NCBI GenBank assembly: GCA_963678705.1
Contig: OY783223.1
Coordinates: forward strand, 7,348,721 to 7,412,720
Reading direction: 5' to 3'
Source: Panorpa germanica
Taxonomy: Eukaryota; Arthropoda; Insecta; Mecoptera; Panorpidae
DNA length: 64,000 nt
In this document: piece after piece, positions 21,153 through 32,597 of the stretch
Layout of the letters: each line of letters begins with the position of its first letter
How positions within the stretch are numbered: position 1 is the stretch's first letter
The notes under the pieces: generated by a model
Told to the model about the DNA's origin: nothing
What the model saw: only the letters and a program-made list of their open reading frames with translations
The model's database searches: none
Program-made: the position numbers and the translations under genes

Positions 21153-21346
21153 GTCCAGTTCATTAGTGAGACATCTCCGACATCTCAAATACGAAATCTT
21201 ATTCATTACTCCGATAGCTCATAAATGCAATCAAACATAATTATAATGCAGATAAACTTTGGAATACCTTGAAAATCGAGTGTTGCTTTTGTCGTTATCT
21301 TAAAACTCACTCGGATATTTGGAAATGTCTCACTAATGAACTGGAC
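21153..21346. mobile_element. MITE family J, copy 1, perfect 22-bp TIRs
   Basis: GTCCAGTTCATTAGTGAGAC(AT) at 21153-21174 is mirrored exactly at 21325-21346. 194 bp, non-coding. A second copy follows 19 bp later in the same orientation. Confidence 0.85.
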
Positions 21347-21365
21347 ATACAGGTGCGTAACTGAT

Positions 21366-21542
21366 CAGTTCATTACTGAGACATCTCCGAAAAGACGAAA
21401 TCTGATTCATTACTCACATAACTTATCCAGACACAATTATAATGCAGATCAACTTTGGAATACCTTGAAAATCGAGTTTTGCTTTTGACTTTATCTTAAA
21501 ACCCATTCGGATATTTGGTAATGTCTGACTAATGAACTGGAC
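21366..21542. mobile_element. MITE family J, copy 2
   Basis: Starts CAGTTCATTACTGAGACATC and ends GTCTGACTAATGAACTGGAC. The interior shares ACTTTGGAATACCTTGAAAA with copy 1. The short sequence right of each copy is also similar (…GTGCGTAACTGAT against …GTGACGTAACTGTAT), so this is a tandem duplication of element plus flank. Confidence 0.85.
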
Positions 21543-22269
21543 GTCCAGTGACGTAACTGTATCATCTGAGGCCCATGGAAAATTCATCGGATCGGGCCCT
21601 TTGTTAATGTAAAAAAGTTTGATGTTGTAGTTTCATTTTTATAAATCACTGAGCGATATAAATTGATTAAATACAAAATTAATATTTTTTCACGGTCTCT
21701 TGGGCAGGGGGCCCCTTCAGGGGGCATTTTTCCCGCTCTGTCACCCTATTGTTGTGCTAATTTCGTTGTAGATATCCATATAAGATATCCCTTTACTATT
21801 AGGATCATAAAATGTCTTTTAATAGCTTACTAGTGTCTTTGCAATCATAAAATTAAAAATTGTCCGATATATATGTTACCTATATCAAAGCTAATATCAT
21901 TGTTTTGTCTTTATCGGTAATTAGCATGACTTAAATGTTCATTCTTGTCGTAATAGATTTACCTTCGTTTTATTTTAGGGTCTATATTGTATCTTGCTTC
22001 TTATAATATATCTAATAAAGTCTACATATAATGAATTAATTAAATTTTTAACATATTTCTTATATTGAACTAATAGAATTTTTTATGAGTACATTTCCAA
22101 AACTACCTGCGTGACTGGCTAAGAGATGTGGCAACCCAGATCAGACGCGAGTTCTTTAACAATAATCTTACGTAGCTTTAAACGTGCGTTTAAATAAAAA
22201 TTAAAAACAAAAGTAGCGAAAAATTTTAAGCTCTTAAATGTAGTTTCATTACTTTCTATTTTCATTTTA
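21543..22269. other. Unassigned DNA
   Basis: A GC-rich patch at about 21690-21740 (GGGCAGGGGGCCCC and GGGGGCATTTTTCCCGC) has the look of a decayed repeat end. No coding sequence is recognised. Confidence 0.4.
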
Positions 22270-22440
22270 CTTTCTTTTCATATTTACAATACCGATTTTG
22301 AATAGGTCTTCCTCCACTTGATTTTTCTATCTTGCTCTTGGTCTTCTCCTCATTGGAGTCCTTTCCAAAAGTTCTATTTTGGTCCATTCTTTCAACATGT
22401 TCTATCTGGAGAAGTTTTTTCTTATGATTTTTGACAAAAT
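22270..22440 (-). pseudogene. Decayed LINE/endonuclease-reverse-transcriptase C-terminus
   Basis: The minus strand reads LLQIEHVERMDQNRTF and then, after a one-base frame change, RTPMRRRPRAR, a stop, and KNQVEEDLFKIGIVNM. Order and spacing match the widespread C-terminal motif of insect LINE ORF2 proteins (GHVERM…, basic RGRPR-like run, then W..QVEEDL..LGI). It is broken by the frameshift and an in-frame stop. Only about 170 bp survives, so the clade cannot be named. Confidence 0.7.
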
Positions 22441-22670
22441 CATTCTTTTCTTAATCAGCAAGAGATTACAACGGGCTTTATTTTAACATAATATGTAAGA
22501 AATATTAGTTTAACATCCAACCAAGTTCTCTAATGCATAACAACACTTATCTCCGGTTGTAATTCTTGTTTTTCCTTCAAGCTTCTCTGTCATAATTGTG
22601 AAATTAGTACATCACAAATAATGTTATGTACATTTATGATAAAAATTTAACGCTTGAATGGTATTTTTAC

Positions 22671-22838
22671 CTATTAAAAAGCAATGCTTTATCAACACAT
22701 GAATTTCAGATTTTTCCATTGTTTTGAAAATTAAAATAGCGTCACAGAAACCACTGTACCTCGTAAATTTATGAACGGAATGTCATGAAATTTTGACACG
22801 TATCGTTTGAAGGTTGGTGCTATCTAAAAATCGCGCCA
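22671..22838 (+). repeat. Repeat family K, copy 1
   Basis: Shared blocks CTATTAAAAA, GAATTTCAGA, TGTCATGAAATTTTGACAC and TTGGTGCTATCTAAAAATC recur at 41556-41712 (inverted) and 51271-51413. Confidence 0.75.
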
Positions 22839-23598
22839 TTTATATATTAAAGTCTTAAACATACTTTTATGTCGACAGATAACTTTTTGTTATATAACCT
22901 TACATTAGGTTAACCAAAGAAATGTTATGTAAACTTTTTTATTTAGTGGAATAATAATTTTTCTATCGTTGAATTGAGTATTAGATCACACTGCAATCAA
23001 ATGCAGTTGTCAGGTTATGGAACTCGTTTACAAGAAAAATGGCATTAACAAAATATTGTGCAACATCCTGTTATATATATATATATACATATGCATCTAC
23101 AGTAAGTAATATATATGTATTCTTTGTTTTATTGTGTGTCAATGTTAAAGGTCAAACATATAATCGATATCATTAACTACCAATATTGATAATCATATCC
23201 TACATTGATTCTATTTTAAGAGTATAAAAAGTTTTGTGACCTATTTTACTGGGTTTTTGGAAAATAAATCTACCTTTTTTCTTATTTATACAATCATAAA
23301 ACTTCTTAAAAAGATTTATTTAAGTTTAATTTTAATATAGTGTTATTTTAAGGATTAGAGCTCATTGAGTTTTATGGTTAATTTAAGGTATTATCATAAA
23401 ATGTAAAGTTTCAGCGTTTGAAATATATAGAAATCAAATTAATTATATTAAATACAATAATTTATATTAAATAAAGATAGTAATTATTACAAAATAATGT
23501 ATATTACTGACGTATGGGGTATGATTTCACAAATTCAAAATTATATTTAGGTTTAAAATCTTAAATTAAAACTAAAAACAGTGTGTGGAAATAAGGGT
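22839..23598. other. AT-rich DNA with repeat C copy 2
   Basis: A (TA)n run at about 23070-23087. Family C segment at 23231-23325 (GTTTTGTGACCTATTTTACT, AAATCTACCTTTTTT). No genes. Confidence 0.45.
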
Positions 23599-23602
23599 TT
23601 AA

Positions 23603-24110
23603 GGAAGGGGTTTTAATTTATTTAATGTAGAACATATTAAATTTATTGTGCGAAAATTTAAAGTCGATTGGAGTAAAACTGTCGGAGATAAAGAGTTTTA
23701 AGTCTTCACCTCTCTGGTCTGGTTTCGTCTTTCTTTGAAACTTTTAAACGCGTTTTCTCACACTTAGCTTTTTCAGAGTCGGTGCCCTCTCTACCTCAAA
23801 TCTACTGCACTGATCCTTTTAAAATTTTGCACACTCATTCTTTACATAAATGCCGAGGTAACGCTGTCGAGTTTTTTTTCGACCTGCAGAAACTTATTAA
23901 CTAATGAAATAATTTTGGTTTTTTGATTTCAAATAATCCAGTTTTTTGTGACGTCCGCGGAGATTCGCTGTCAATGCCTCATTTCTTGATATTTATTTAT
24001 GAAAATTTCACAAAGTATTCTTTAAATGTTATTTTATCATGTAGTAATTATAGAAAAAATTATATATTATCTATGTCGTCAAAAAACATTATTGAAAATA
24101 TGCTTTTTTT
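23603..24110 (+). mobile_element. Repeat family B, copy B1
   Basis: Preceded by TTAA at 23599-23602 and opening GGAAGGGGTTTT, then the family core (GAAGTCGATTGGAGTAAAAC, GTCTTCACCTCTCTGGTC, GAGATTCGCTGTCAATGCCT). It ends at the common right boundary AAAATATGCTTTTTTT. It faces copy B2, making a large inverted repeat. Confidence 0.85.
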
Positions 24111-24127
24111 TTATCGATTTGGCCGTT

Positions 24128-24180
24128 GCAAAAGGGTAGATTTGTTTTTAGGAAAAACAATAAAATAGGTCACAAAATCT
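24128..24180 (-). repeat. Short repeat family C, copy 3
   Basis: Reads AGATTTTGTGACCTATTTTA on the minus strand, matching 23231 and 6391. Confidence 0.55.
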
Positions 24181-24713
24181 ATTGTTATGTTAGATAAATC
24201 TTAAACACACGTAAATATGTAAAACGAAACTCCATATTAGTCATAAATAAATAAATAAATAATATTCAAACAACGCAAGTGGAATGTTAGTCGTCATTGC
24301 TATAACGAATAAAACCGCGGTCGTATTAGTCTCCTTGCTTTGGTGTTACTAGGCCAGAGCAGCAATAATATGCGAAAGCAAAAGTAACAAAACGCCTCTT
24401 TCAGTAACGTAATATACAACGTACAAACGTAATAAATCTATGCACAGACCCATCGCCCATCGCCATCGTGTATCACAACCGCGGTCTTCCACGACTTCTT
24501 CAGCGCGTTGCGTCTGCATCGCCGGACGAACCTGAAGCTGGAGTACACTCAGCGTATCTCCAGAACACAACAAACTCCATAAGCACTCGCCAAAGAGATT
24601 GAAAGTTTGAGAATTTGTCATTCATTATCTTCAATAAAATCTAGCAAAAATTGAGAGTTATTTGCTCTTATGAAAAGTGAAATTTGTTATATGTATTTTG
24701 GTTTGAATCGATA
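24181..24713. other. Spacer of the B1/B2 inverted repeat, with a GC-richer patch
   Basis: 24440-24600 is clearly richer in G+C than its surroundings, and is open for 90 codons on the minus strand (24349-24621). It has no recognisable domain, codon pattern or splice context. It may be an unidentified exon, a promoter-type island or old transposon sequence. Confidence 0.3.
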
Positions 24714-25266
24714 GAAAAAAAGCACATTTTCGGTAATGTTTTTTGACGACCCAGTTAATATAAAATTATTTCTATAATTACTACATGATAAAATAACATT
24801 TAAAGAATACTTTGTGACATTTTCATAAATAAATATCAAGAAATGAGGCATTGACAGCGAATCTCCGCTGACGTCACAAAAAAAAGTAACATTGCGGTGC
24901 CACTCATAACTCTATCACTGGATTATTTGAATTAAAAAAAACCAAAACAGTAAAAATATTAATTTTTCATGAAAAAAATCAGAAACTTTGTTATTTTAAA
25001 ATACGTTATTAAAAAAAACTCGACAGCGTTACCTCGGCATTTATGTAAAGAATGGGTGTGCAAAATTTCAAAAGAATCGGTCCAGTAGATTTTGAGCTAG
25101 AGACGGCACCGACTCTGAAAAAGCTATGTGTGAGAAAACCGCATTTAAAAGTTTCAAAGAAAGACGAAACCAGACTAGAGAGGTGAAGACTTAAAACTCT
25201 ATATCTCGGACAGTTTTACTCCAATCGACTTCAAATTTTCACACAATAAACTTAATATGTTGTACT
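24714..25266 (-). mobile_element. Repeat family B, copy B2 (inverted)
   Basis: Reverse complement of the B core, starting AAAAAAAGCACATTTTCGG and ending near AACTTAATATGTTGTAC. It keeps the GTAACGCTGTCGAG segment once. Confidence 0.85.
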
Positions 25267-26249
25267 TTAATATGTACTTTAATAAAAATCTGAAGACACG
25301 ACTTAGAACGAAATTATTAGTGTTGTCTCAGTTTGTGAAACGTATTCATATAGTGTTGTCTTTTTCTTTCTTTCATAAGGACAAAACTGTCTTAAAAGAT
25401 AATCGTGTGGCCTAAACTCAATGTGGACGTTAATTAACAGTATATATGTTTACATCGTTTACACCATAAACGTATGAATATTAAAATACTTTGGCCAAAA
25501 TTGGGAGAGTTTCTCATTGAGAGGAACCTTACCAATTATTTCTAAAACGGCGATAATAGACGAAAATAATGCAGTAGTTAAAAACGGTGTAAAACAGGAA
25601 AAGGAGAGAATTATATCCATACATTTTTTAGTAACTCTTCTTCAATAATAAAGAGCTACTTTTGTTTAAATAAAAAATATAGTGCAATTCAAAAATGCAA
25701 ATAATTTATTTGTTATTGAGGTTGCGTAATAATATTCGCAGGCGGATTCATATAAAAGTGATTTGTAAGTCGTTATAACGAGTTGAGGGTTGAGGGTTGT
25801 TTGCCTAAAATTCTCAAAGCACACAATTTGTGTTTTTAGTCATAAATTAATCCGTTTAACTGAGTGTCATTTGATGTATTACCTTATTTTCTTTTTTTTG
25901 TTGAATTTAATAAAATTAAGCGTAAATGAACTTTGCGCCCAAAGACGTCAATATTTTTTATATAACTTGTTTTACAATAATTTGTTCTGACAATTAAACA
26001 TATGTCGTGATTTTCCGGGAAAAATGAACGTCACGTTTGTAAAAAATTGCACAAACACATATACTGATATACGTACCAATACATGCACATTTCCTTTAAT
26101 TAATGGTAAATTAAATCCCACGTATTGTATTCATTACCTACAGTCATTATAATTGTAATACATGTATCATTATAAGTTGAATTTTAATTAATAGAATTAT
26201 TTATTTAATATGTATTTTCCAAAAGAATAGTGTGACAAATTTAAAAAAA
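25267..26249. other. Unassigned AT-rich DNA
   Basis: No repeat family or coding exon recognised. Confidence 0.4.
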
Positions 26250-26810
26250 GGTTTCAATTCTTTTTATTTATTTATATTATTGTACAACATATTAAGTTTA
26301 TTGTGTGAAAATTTGAAGTCGATTGGAGTAAAACTGTCGGAGATATAGAGTTTTAAGTCTTCACCTCTCTGGTCTGGTTTCGTCTTTCTTTGAAACTTTT
26401 AAACGCGTTTTCTGACACTTAGCTTTTTCAGAATCGGTGCCCTCTCTAGCTCAAAATCTACTGGACCGATCCTTTTGATATTTTGCACACTCTTTCTTTA
26501 CATAAATGCCTAATTGAAAAATCAATAAGAAAAACAAAAAATCTATAGGATTACCTGCAGAAACTTATCAACTAACTAATGAAATCATTTTGGTTTTTTG
26601 ATTTCTGATAATCCAGTTATGAGGGACACCACAATGCACCTTTTTTTTGTGACGTCTACGGAGATTCGCTGTCAATGCCTCATTTCTTGATATTTATTTA
26701 TGAAAATTTCACAAAGTATTCTTTAAATGTTATTTTATCATGTAGTAATTATAGAAATAATGATATATTAACTGTGTCGTCAAAAAACATTACCGAAAAT
26801 ATGCTTTTTT
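26250..26810 (+). mobile_element. Repeat family B, copy B3
   Basis: Core blocks as in B1. It starts at GGTTTCAATTC and ends at GAAAATATGCTTTTTT. The middle stem-loop region is partly deleted. Confidence 0.85.
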
Positions 26811-28906
26811 TATTGATTTTATTATTGATACGAATAAAACCGTTGCACCTTTACAACTTCCTCTGAAGATACATTTTTAGAACCACTGGTATCACCATTT
26901 TATCTTATACTCCTTCAACTAACTGTTTGCTGTAAGTTTTTTAACTTTATTTTTGATACTTGCACTTGCAGCAGACGGTCGATGCATGTTTACTTATTGT
27001 ATTGCATGCACTGTACTGCACTTGTATCTTCTCCACTGTACTCTCTGTACTCTTAACCAAGGTTTCATTGAACCAGGCTTTTGACACTCAATTTTCGACC
27101 TACCCTAACTGTTATGACACATAAAAATAATTATTACAGATTTAACTGAACGGCACTGACTTTTATTATGCAGTTTTTATTATATTTTTTTTATTTTTAG
27201 ATGACATTTTTAAAATAAACAAATATTTCATTTATGTTTTCACTTATTCTGTTGAAAAAGTTGAATATGTGTAACTGCATTCGAGTTTTTTTACTTTTTA
27301 TTATTAATTTATGTAATTACAACTGCTCTAATGATCTACCAGCAATTTATCCATAACCAAAACACGGTATTAAAGATCGTCCATTGAAATTTCCTTAATT
27401 TACACTATTTATAGGTTTGTTTTTACACTACTTTTATAATTGTCATTGTAGTTCGAAAGGTTTCTTCCTCTTAAGTCTTCTGATTAACGCTTGGTTGTCC
27501 AACAGTTGGAGTACCTCGTCTTTCGGATGACAATGCAGTCTTAAAACAGTTATTATTTTGAAACAGTTCTGTTTTTCGAAAACAGACAGTTTTTAGTGTT
27601 TTTCTGTGTGTCCCATAAAAATTATAAACATGATAAACAACAACTGACAAGCGCAAATGTTCACAAAAAACAAAACTGCGTGTTCAAACCAAGCAGATTA
27701 AAAAACAACAAAAAATGTGTTTTCCTTTGTTCTTCCCAACTCCAGATGGGAATGTGTTTTGTTTACTAAAACAGTTTTTACATACAAAAATGTTTTAAGA
27801 ACTGTCTCTTTGGTGTAAACATTGGTGTTTTTGTTCGTGTTTTATTAAACTGAACACACAAGCCGAAAGAGCACGCTGTTCTCTCATTGTACACATATTA
27901 TAAACATGATAGTTCACATTACAATTAGGCATCATTTTCAAAGCAAATAAAGTTCATATTTACTTAGAAATAGGAAATTTTTAATTATTAGCCCATTCAA
28001 TATTTTTTGCAAACGTTTATTATGGAATAATTTTTTAATCTTTTTATTGTCTTTTTTAATTGGAACATATTGTTATTGACTCAACTGCAGCAAGTGCACA
28101 ACACAGATTATCAATGAAAATGAGGTCGCAGAATGCGAGATTTATTATACCATTCATATTTATTTCTTAGTTTTATTTTAGAAGACTTTTTTTATATGTT
28201 TTATAAAATATCTTGCAATATTGTATCTTAAGGCTGTTTTTTATGTAAAGGTATCACTTTCTTTATAGTTACTTTTTATATAAAATCTTTTTATGTATCA
28301 AATTTTGCTTCTAACTTCTTTTAGAGCGGCCCGATTAGAATTTGTCATTTAAATTCATATAATAAATTTTCTTAAGCGTAACCTAGTAATATTTATTTTT
28401 TATTAATATGGTTTTTGCCATTAGGCACTACATTCTTCCGCCTTAAATCATTAAATTACATATCATTGCAATGATATAGCATAGCATATACTTTAAAGAT
28501 ACTGTACTGAACGAAATATTATACAAGTATACAAGTGTAACGGTGAAAAATATATTTTACTTGTCTAACGCATCTCGTTTCTCTCTCACTTTGGAATAAA
28601 TGAGATGAAAGTGAACTTAAAAAAAATATATCCATGTGGGAAAGAAACAGAAATACTTAATGAATGATTATGAAAAAAATTCTAACAACTAACACAAAAT
28701 CTGTGACAGGTAGAGAACTTGTAAAGCGTTAGAATAGAATTGTACGAGTGACTCGAACTTCACCAAATAGGGCACTTCACCAAATTGTTTACTGGGTGTG
28801 CTTAATTACATTTTATTTGTGATCCTTATTCTATCTACCTATTCAAAATAAATAAACAAAAACAAAACAAACTAATTAAAACTCTGTTAAGCTCATGTTT
28901 CTATCT
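26811..28906. other. AT-rich DNA with a degenerate inverted arrangement near 27508-27885
   Basis: TCGTCTTTCGG at 27508 and CCGAAAGAGCACG at about 27862 are weakly mirrored, and the interior is full of AAAACAGT and ACTGTTTT motifs, like an old MITE. A family N terminus (CACTTCACCAAATTGTTTACTGGG) ends at 28796. No genes. Confidence 0.35.
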
Positions 28907-29083
28907 CTACCATTCATTTTTTTCTTCATTGTTTTCTTTTAATAACTGCAAAATCTTCTTATCACTTTTTACTCTTTTCTCACTTGAATATCTAATGTGT
29001 TTCAGCGTTTCTCTCTCCAGCAGACCCTTGTACAACCTTTCCACCTTATTTTCCCAGTACCTTTTGCCCTTTCTTTTAGTTTC
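28907..29083 (-). pseudogene. Diverged LINE ORF2 C-terminal fragment (Cys residues lost)
   Basis: The minus strand is open from 29083 down to a stop at 28907-28909 and reads KGKRYWENKVERLYKGLLER, then ETLKHIRYSS and LLKENNEEKNEW. It aligns with the LINE tails at 47457 and 53616 (GNRYWEKSEERKCRMCGAED, ETLEHIKFEC, LLKGGSEGKRW). The Cys-Cys-His-Cys residues of the usual zinc knuckle are changed to Tyr, Gly and Ser, so this copy is older. Confidence 0.65.
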
Positions 29084-30090
29084 TCAATTAAATTTAATTT
29101 AAAATAGACTAAATTTTACTTAAAATTTGATTATAAAGATATTTTATAATCTTTCAAAAAGACTTCTTAAGGTTGTGTAAACCTTTTCGCCAATTCTGTA
29201 GTTCCCTTTCAAATTCGGGCGGTGATTGTCATTCTATTCTTAATTAAATCTTATAACTATCTAGTAATGTATATAAATAAACATAGTTCCACGAAACACT
29301 ATTATTATTCTTTTTATATCAAATACATTAATTTTACTTCTTTACTATAAAAAATTCTTTTTGTTGTAAATTTAGACTTTAGAAACATAATACATAATCA
29401 TTATCTTTATTTATAAATAAATAACAATTAATATAAATAAATTACGCGGCTTTATTATTTATACTGACCTATTTAAAACATAACAGAAAAGGAAAACAAG
29501 AAAAAATTATACATTATAATATTAAAAACACATAAAAGAAGAGATTTTAAAAGAATTATTACGCTTTGGCGCTAGCTTGCTTACCAAAAATTATTTCACA
29601 CATTAAATTATTCTTGCTCAAATTTGGTATAGTAATTGCTATCATCTTATGGAAAAAGATTTTTATAAAATATACAATTACTTCTACAAAATCCCGTTAC
29701 AAAATCTTAGTATATGTGTATTATTTTCTTTTAATTGGTTAATTGTTCAAAAACATATTTACGCAATGAATCAAGTAATAATGGTTGTGTTTCTTCAACT
29801 AAATCCGATTACAAGATTAAAACAATATTAGGTCAGTATTAGGCTAAAGTAAGGCTTCATTCGACGCTGTTTTCAAGATTATGATATAAACATAATATTA
29901 CATCACAAAGCTGATATTCCTGTGGGTAAACTTTTGGTTTATAAAATGTCTAATTCGAACTCCATATCTAATATTATGCTCTGAAAGTGGAGCTTATTCA
30001 TTTACAAGAACTTTTTCAAATTTTCCCCGAAAATATTTGCATATAAATACTATATTCTAATGATAACAAATCAAATAATGATATTTTGAC
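29084..30090. other. Unassigned AT-rich DNA
   Basis: No coding exon or listed repeat. It may include decayed upstream LINE sequence. Confidence 0.35.
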
Positions 30091-30731
30091 ATGCAAAATT
30101 AAGGAGATCTATTTCAATATAATAAATAAGAATAATACCATAAAATTTATGTGGATACCAGGACATTGTGGAATAAGAGGAAACGAAATTGCGGATGAAT
30201 TGGCAAAGGAATCAATAAATTTTTTAATATAATCAAAAAATTAAACTTCAATTTGAGAAACACAGATTTCATTAACAAAAGTCAGTTAAAAGGAAGAGAT
30301 TATTATATGTTACATCCAAATTTAAGTAAGAAGAAATGGTTTAGAAATGAGTCCCGCTAAATTATATCAACTATAATCAGAATCAAAAGTAATCATTGCA
30401 AAACTCCAGCTCACCTGTACAAAATTAATATTAAATCTGACGATAGATGTCAATGTGGTGAAGAAGGAACTTTGGATCATATTATATTTGAATGCATAAA
30501 TTATAGTTTAGAAAGATCAAAATTCAATAGTGATATATTAGATGTGATTAAAACTTTTCCTGTTAATACTAAATTTTTGTTAAGTGATACAAAATTAATT
30601 AGTGAATTATTGAAATATTTAGAAATTTGTAAAATTGAATTATAAATTATAAAAGATGTATAAAAAATGTTTGATGGTGGCTATGACGATAGAAAGTCAA
30701 GACAAATAAGTAAATAAATATAAAAAGAATA
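30091..30731 (+). pseudogene. LINE ORF2 3' end: RNase H and C-terminal zinc knuckle, with 3' UTR
   Basis: The first frame gives FMWIPGHCGIRGNEIADELA, the C-terminal part of a non-LTR retrotransposon RNase H (W-P-G-H…GNE-AD motif), ending in TAA. A second open part gives CKTPAHLYK, then DDRCQCGEEGTLDHIIFEC and a stop at 30643-30645, which is the usual terminal CxC…H…C knuckle. Between them lie a frame change and a TAA at about 30358. The 3' UTR ends in an A-rich tail (ATAAGTAAATAAATATAAAA). It is therefore a 5'-truncated, inactive LINE on the + strand. It differs in sequence from the 47457/53616 family. Confidence 0.85.
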
Positions 30732-31926
30732 ATACTATATTCAAGGTATATGCGTTCATGTATATTGCATATCCTATGTATATGCTGTTATTATGTTAAA
30801 TCTACACTGTATGTCATATGTATGTGCAAATTTAAACATTTCTGCATATACGCATCTGCGTGTCATGTTTTTTCATTTCATGTATATACATTACATATAC
30901 ATATAAGGTAATATCCATCTGTTGTATTTAGCGGATATTACAAAGTATTTATATTTCCTTTGTTATATTATCTTATCAGACACTTACTGGACTTGCAAGC
31001 GCATCGCGCATTTCTTATTCAGGTCACCTACTGACATTGGCTTCAATGCAGTTGCTTAGATGCAGCTAGAATTAACTTTACTTGTGTATATACATACATA
31101 TATATTTATATTTATATCCATTGCTGTTAGCAATTAATGCAGTAAGCTGTTGCACATGCATGATATAAAACAGTTAAAGTGTACCGCACCAAGGCGCGTA
31201 GACTCCTGCAGAACGCGTCGGCCATCAGATAACACCGTCAGCCTGTCGTTGATTCTGTTGGTAGGCATAATGTCGCATGATAATTCTAAAGCTGCGTCGA
31301 GTGCGAAAATAACTTATAGAACTCACTTACAAAAGATTGCCAATCTGTGAAGCATTAGGAAGGAAAAGAAGAAAGATTTTAATTTGTGACTTACACTTAA
31401 AAGAGGTTATAAGAGCGGTATAAATCTATAATACGATAATGAATTTTATCTTATTTGGCAAAGCAACTCAGCTAGCTCTCTTTTGATCTGCAATGCCACG
31501 GCTTTGATATTCTGACAATAAATAAAATTGAAATCAGATGTGAATTTCAATATTAAGAATATTTTCTATTATTTAATACAGCCCTCTTTGCAAATACTTT
31601 GAGTATCACTGTTGTAAAATGACTATGCAATGGATAAATTATTTTTACTTGTTACAATCTTATGACAGACTCAATGCCAAGTTCCGGTGGCTATTTATAA
31701 ATCAAAAACTTTGTAAGTTTGCGTTGCTTCTTTAGTATGGCAGTAAATAACGGCAACTAAATATAATTCTTCAATATTTTTAAGTATAAGATGAGACAAT
31801 ATTGACTAAGAGAACATGTATACGTCGCTCTGTAACGTGGCGAAGCGTTATTTACACTGTAGGGTGTTTCAACAAGAGCGGTCATTTTGAATCAATAGGA
31901 AAACGCAATATATTATTAAATATAAA
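30732..31926. other. AT-rich DNA, unassigned
   Basis: ATGTATAT-type low-complexity sequence at 30740-31100. A more GC-rich patch at 31180-31300 is open but has no recognisable domain. Confidence 0.35.
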
Positions 31927-32106
31927 TGCTATTACTGAAAGTTTGGCGGTGCCTCATGTTTAAAGCAAGTTGTGCCATATAAAACTACGACAAAATGTAA
32001 AAGGAACGAATAAGATAAAATTTACCATCGTAACGCAGATTTATATAGCTCTTATAAACTCTTCAAGGCAATGGTCATCGCCGAACTCTTGTAATTTGAA
32101 CTATAT
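31927..32106. mobile_element. MITE family G, copy 2
   Basis: Left GAAAGTTTGGCGGTGCCTCA and right ATCGCCGAACTCTTGTAATT are the diverged TIRs of the element at 55283-55504. Confidence 0.65.
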
Positions 32107-32168
32107 CTTATTGCGCTTTATGTTTAATATATATTCGTTTCCTGCATGTCATATGCATAAGCAAATAA

Positions 32169-32594
32169 GGGCTATTGTCCACGACAGCTTCATTTGTAGG
32201 CTGGAAATGCAGCCGGACGTATTCTGCATCTCAGTTCTGTCCACGTAACGTCATACAAGCAAATAGGGTCATTTCTCTGAAGTTCAGCACGTTTTTTCAT
32301 TGGGAAAATGTCAAGTGATGAAGAAGATGTGATTATAGCATACGCTTTTATTAGAAGACGACGAATCAGACGTAGAATGTATTGCCTTCATCCATACATC
32401 GAAAAGAACATTAACCGCAGATTGTTTGTTGCTGCAAGAGAGTTATCAGAGGATGATTCAGTATTTCAATCAGTATACCGAATGACTGTTGTTCAATTGA
32501 CATCCGAATTCACTATTTTTAAAAGAATATTACGTCTATGCGTCGTGTAGTACGCTAGAGCTATGACATGTTGCAGCTCCGTGGACAGTAGGCC
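32169..32594 (+). mobile_element. PIF/Harbinger-type element, internally deleted
   Basis: TAA at 32166-32168 and again at 32595-32597 flank ends GGGCTATTGTCCACG and CGTGGACAGTAGGCC (13 of 15 mirrored). A 3-bp TAA/TTA target duplication is the hallmark of PIF/Harbinger. At 426 bp it is far shorter than an autonomous element, and it still holds the start of the transposase reading frame. Confidence 0.85.
32308..32550 (+). pseudogene. N-terminal remnant of a Harbinger transposase (HARBI1-like)
   Basis: An 80-codon frame starting MSSDEEDVIIAYAFI, then a run of Arg and HPYIEKN, ending with DDSVFQSVYRMTVVQL. This is the characteristic N-terminus of HARBI1-like nucleases: an acidic start, an Arg run, a (W/L)HP motif and F…YFRMS. 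After about residue 58 the frame runs into the other end of the element. The DDE catalytic domain is absent, so it cannot be active. Confidence 0.7.
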
Positions 32595-32597
32595 TAA

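Noticed and set aside
24349..24621. 90-codon minus-strand frame with hydrophobic C-terminus
   Set aside because: No domain, splice context or homologous copy is recognised. Kept only as a GC-rich spacer of the B1/B2 repeat.
31150..31350. 66-codon plus-strand frame in a GC-richer patch
   Set aside because: No recognisable family, and no clear splice signals.
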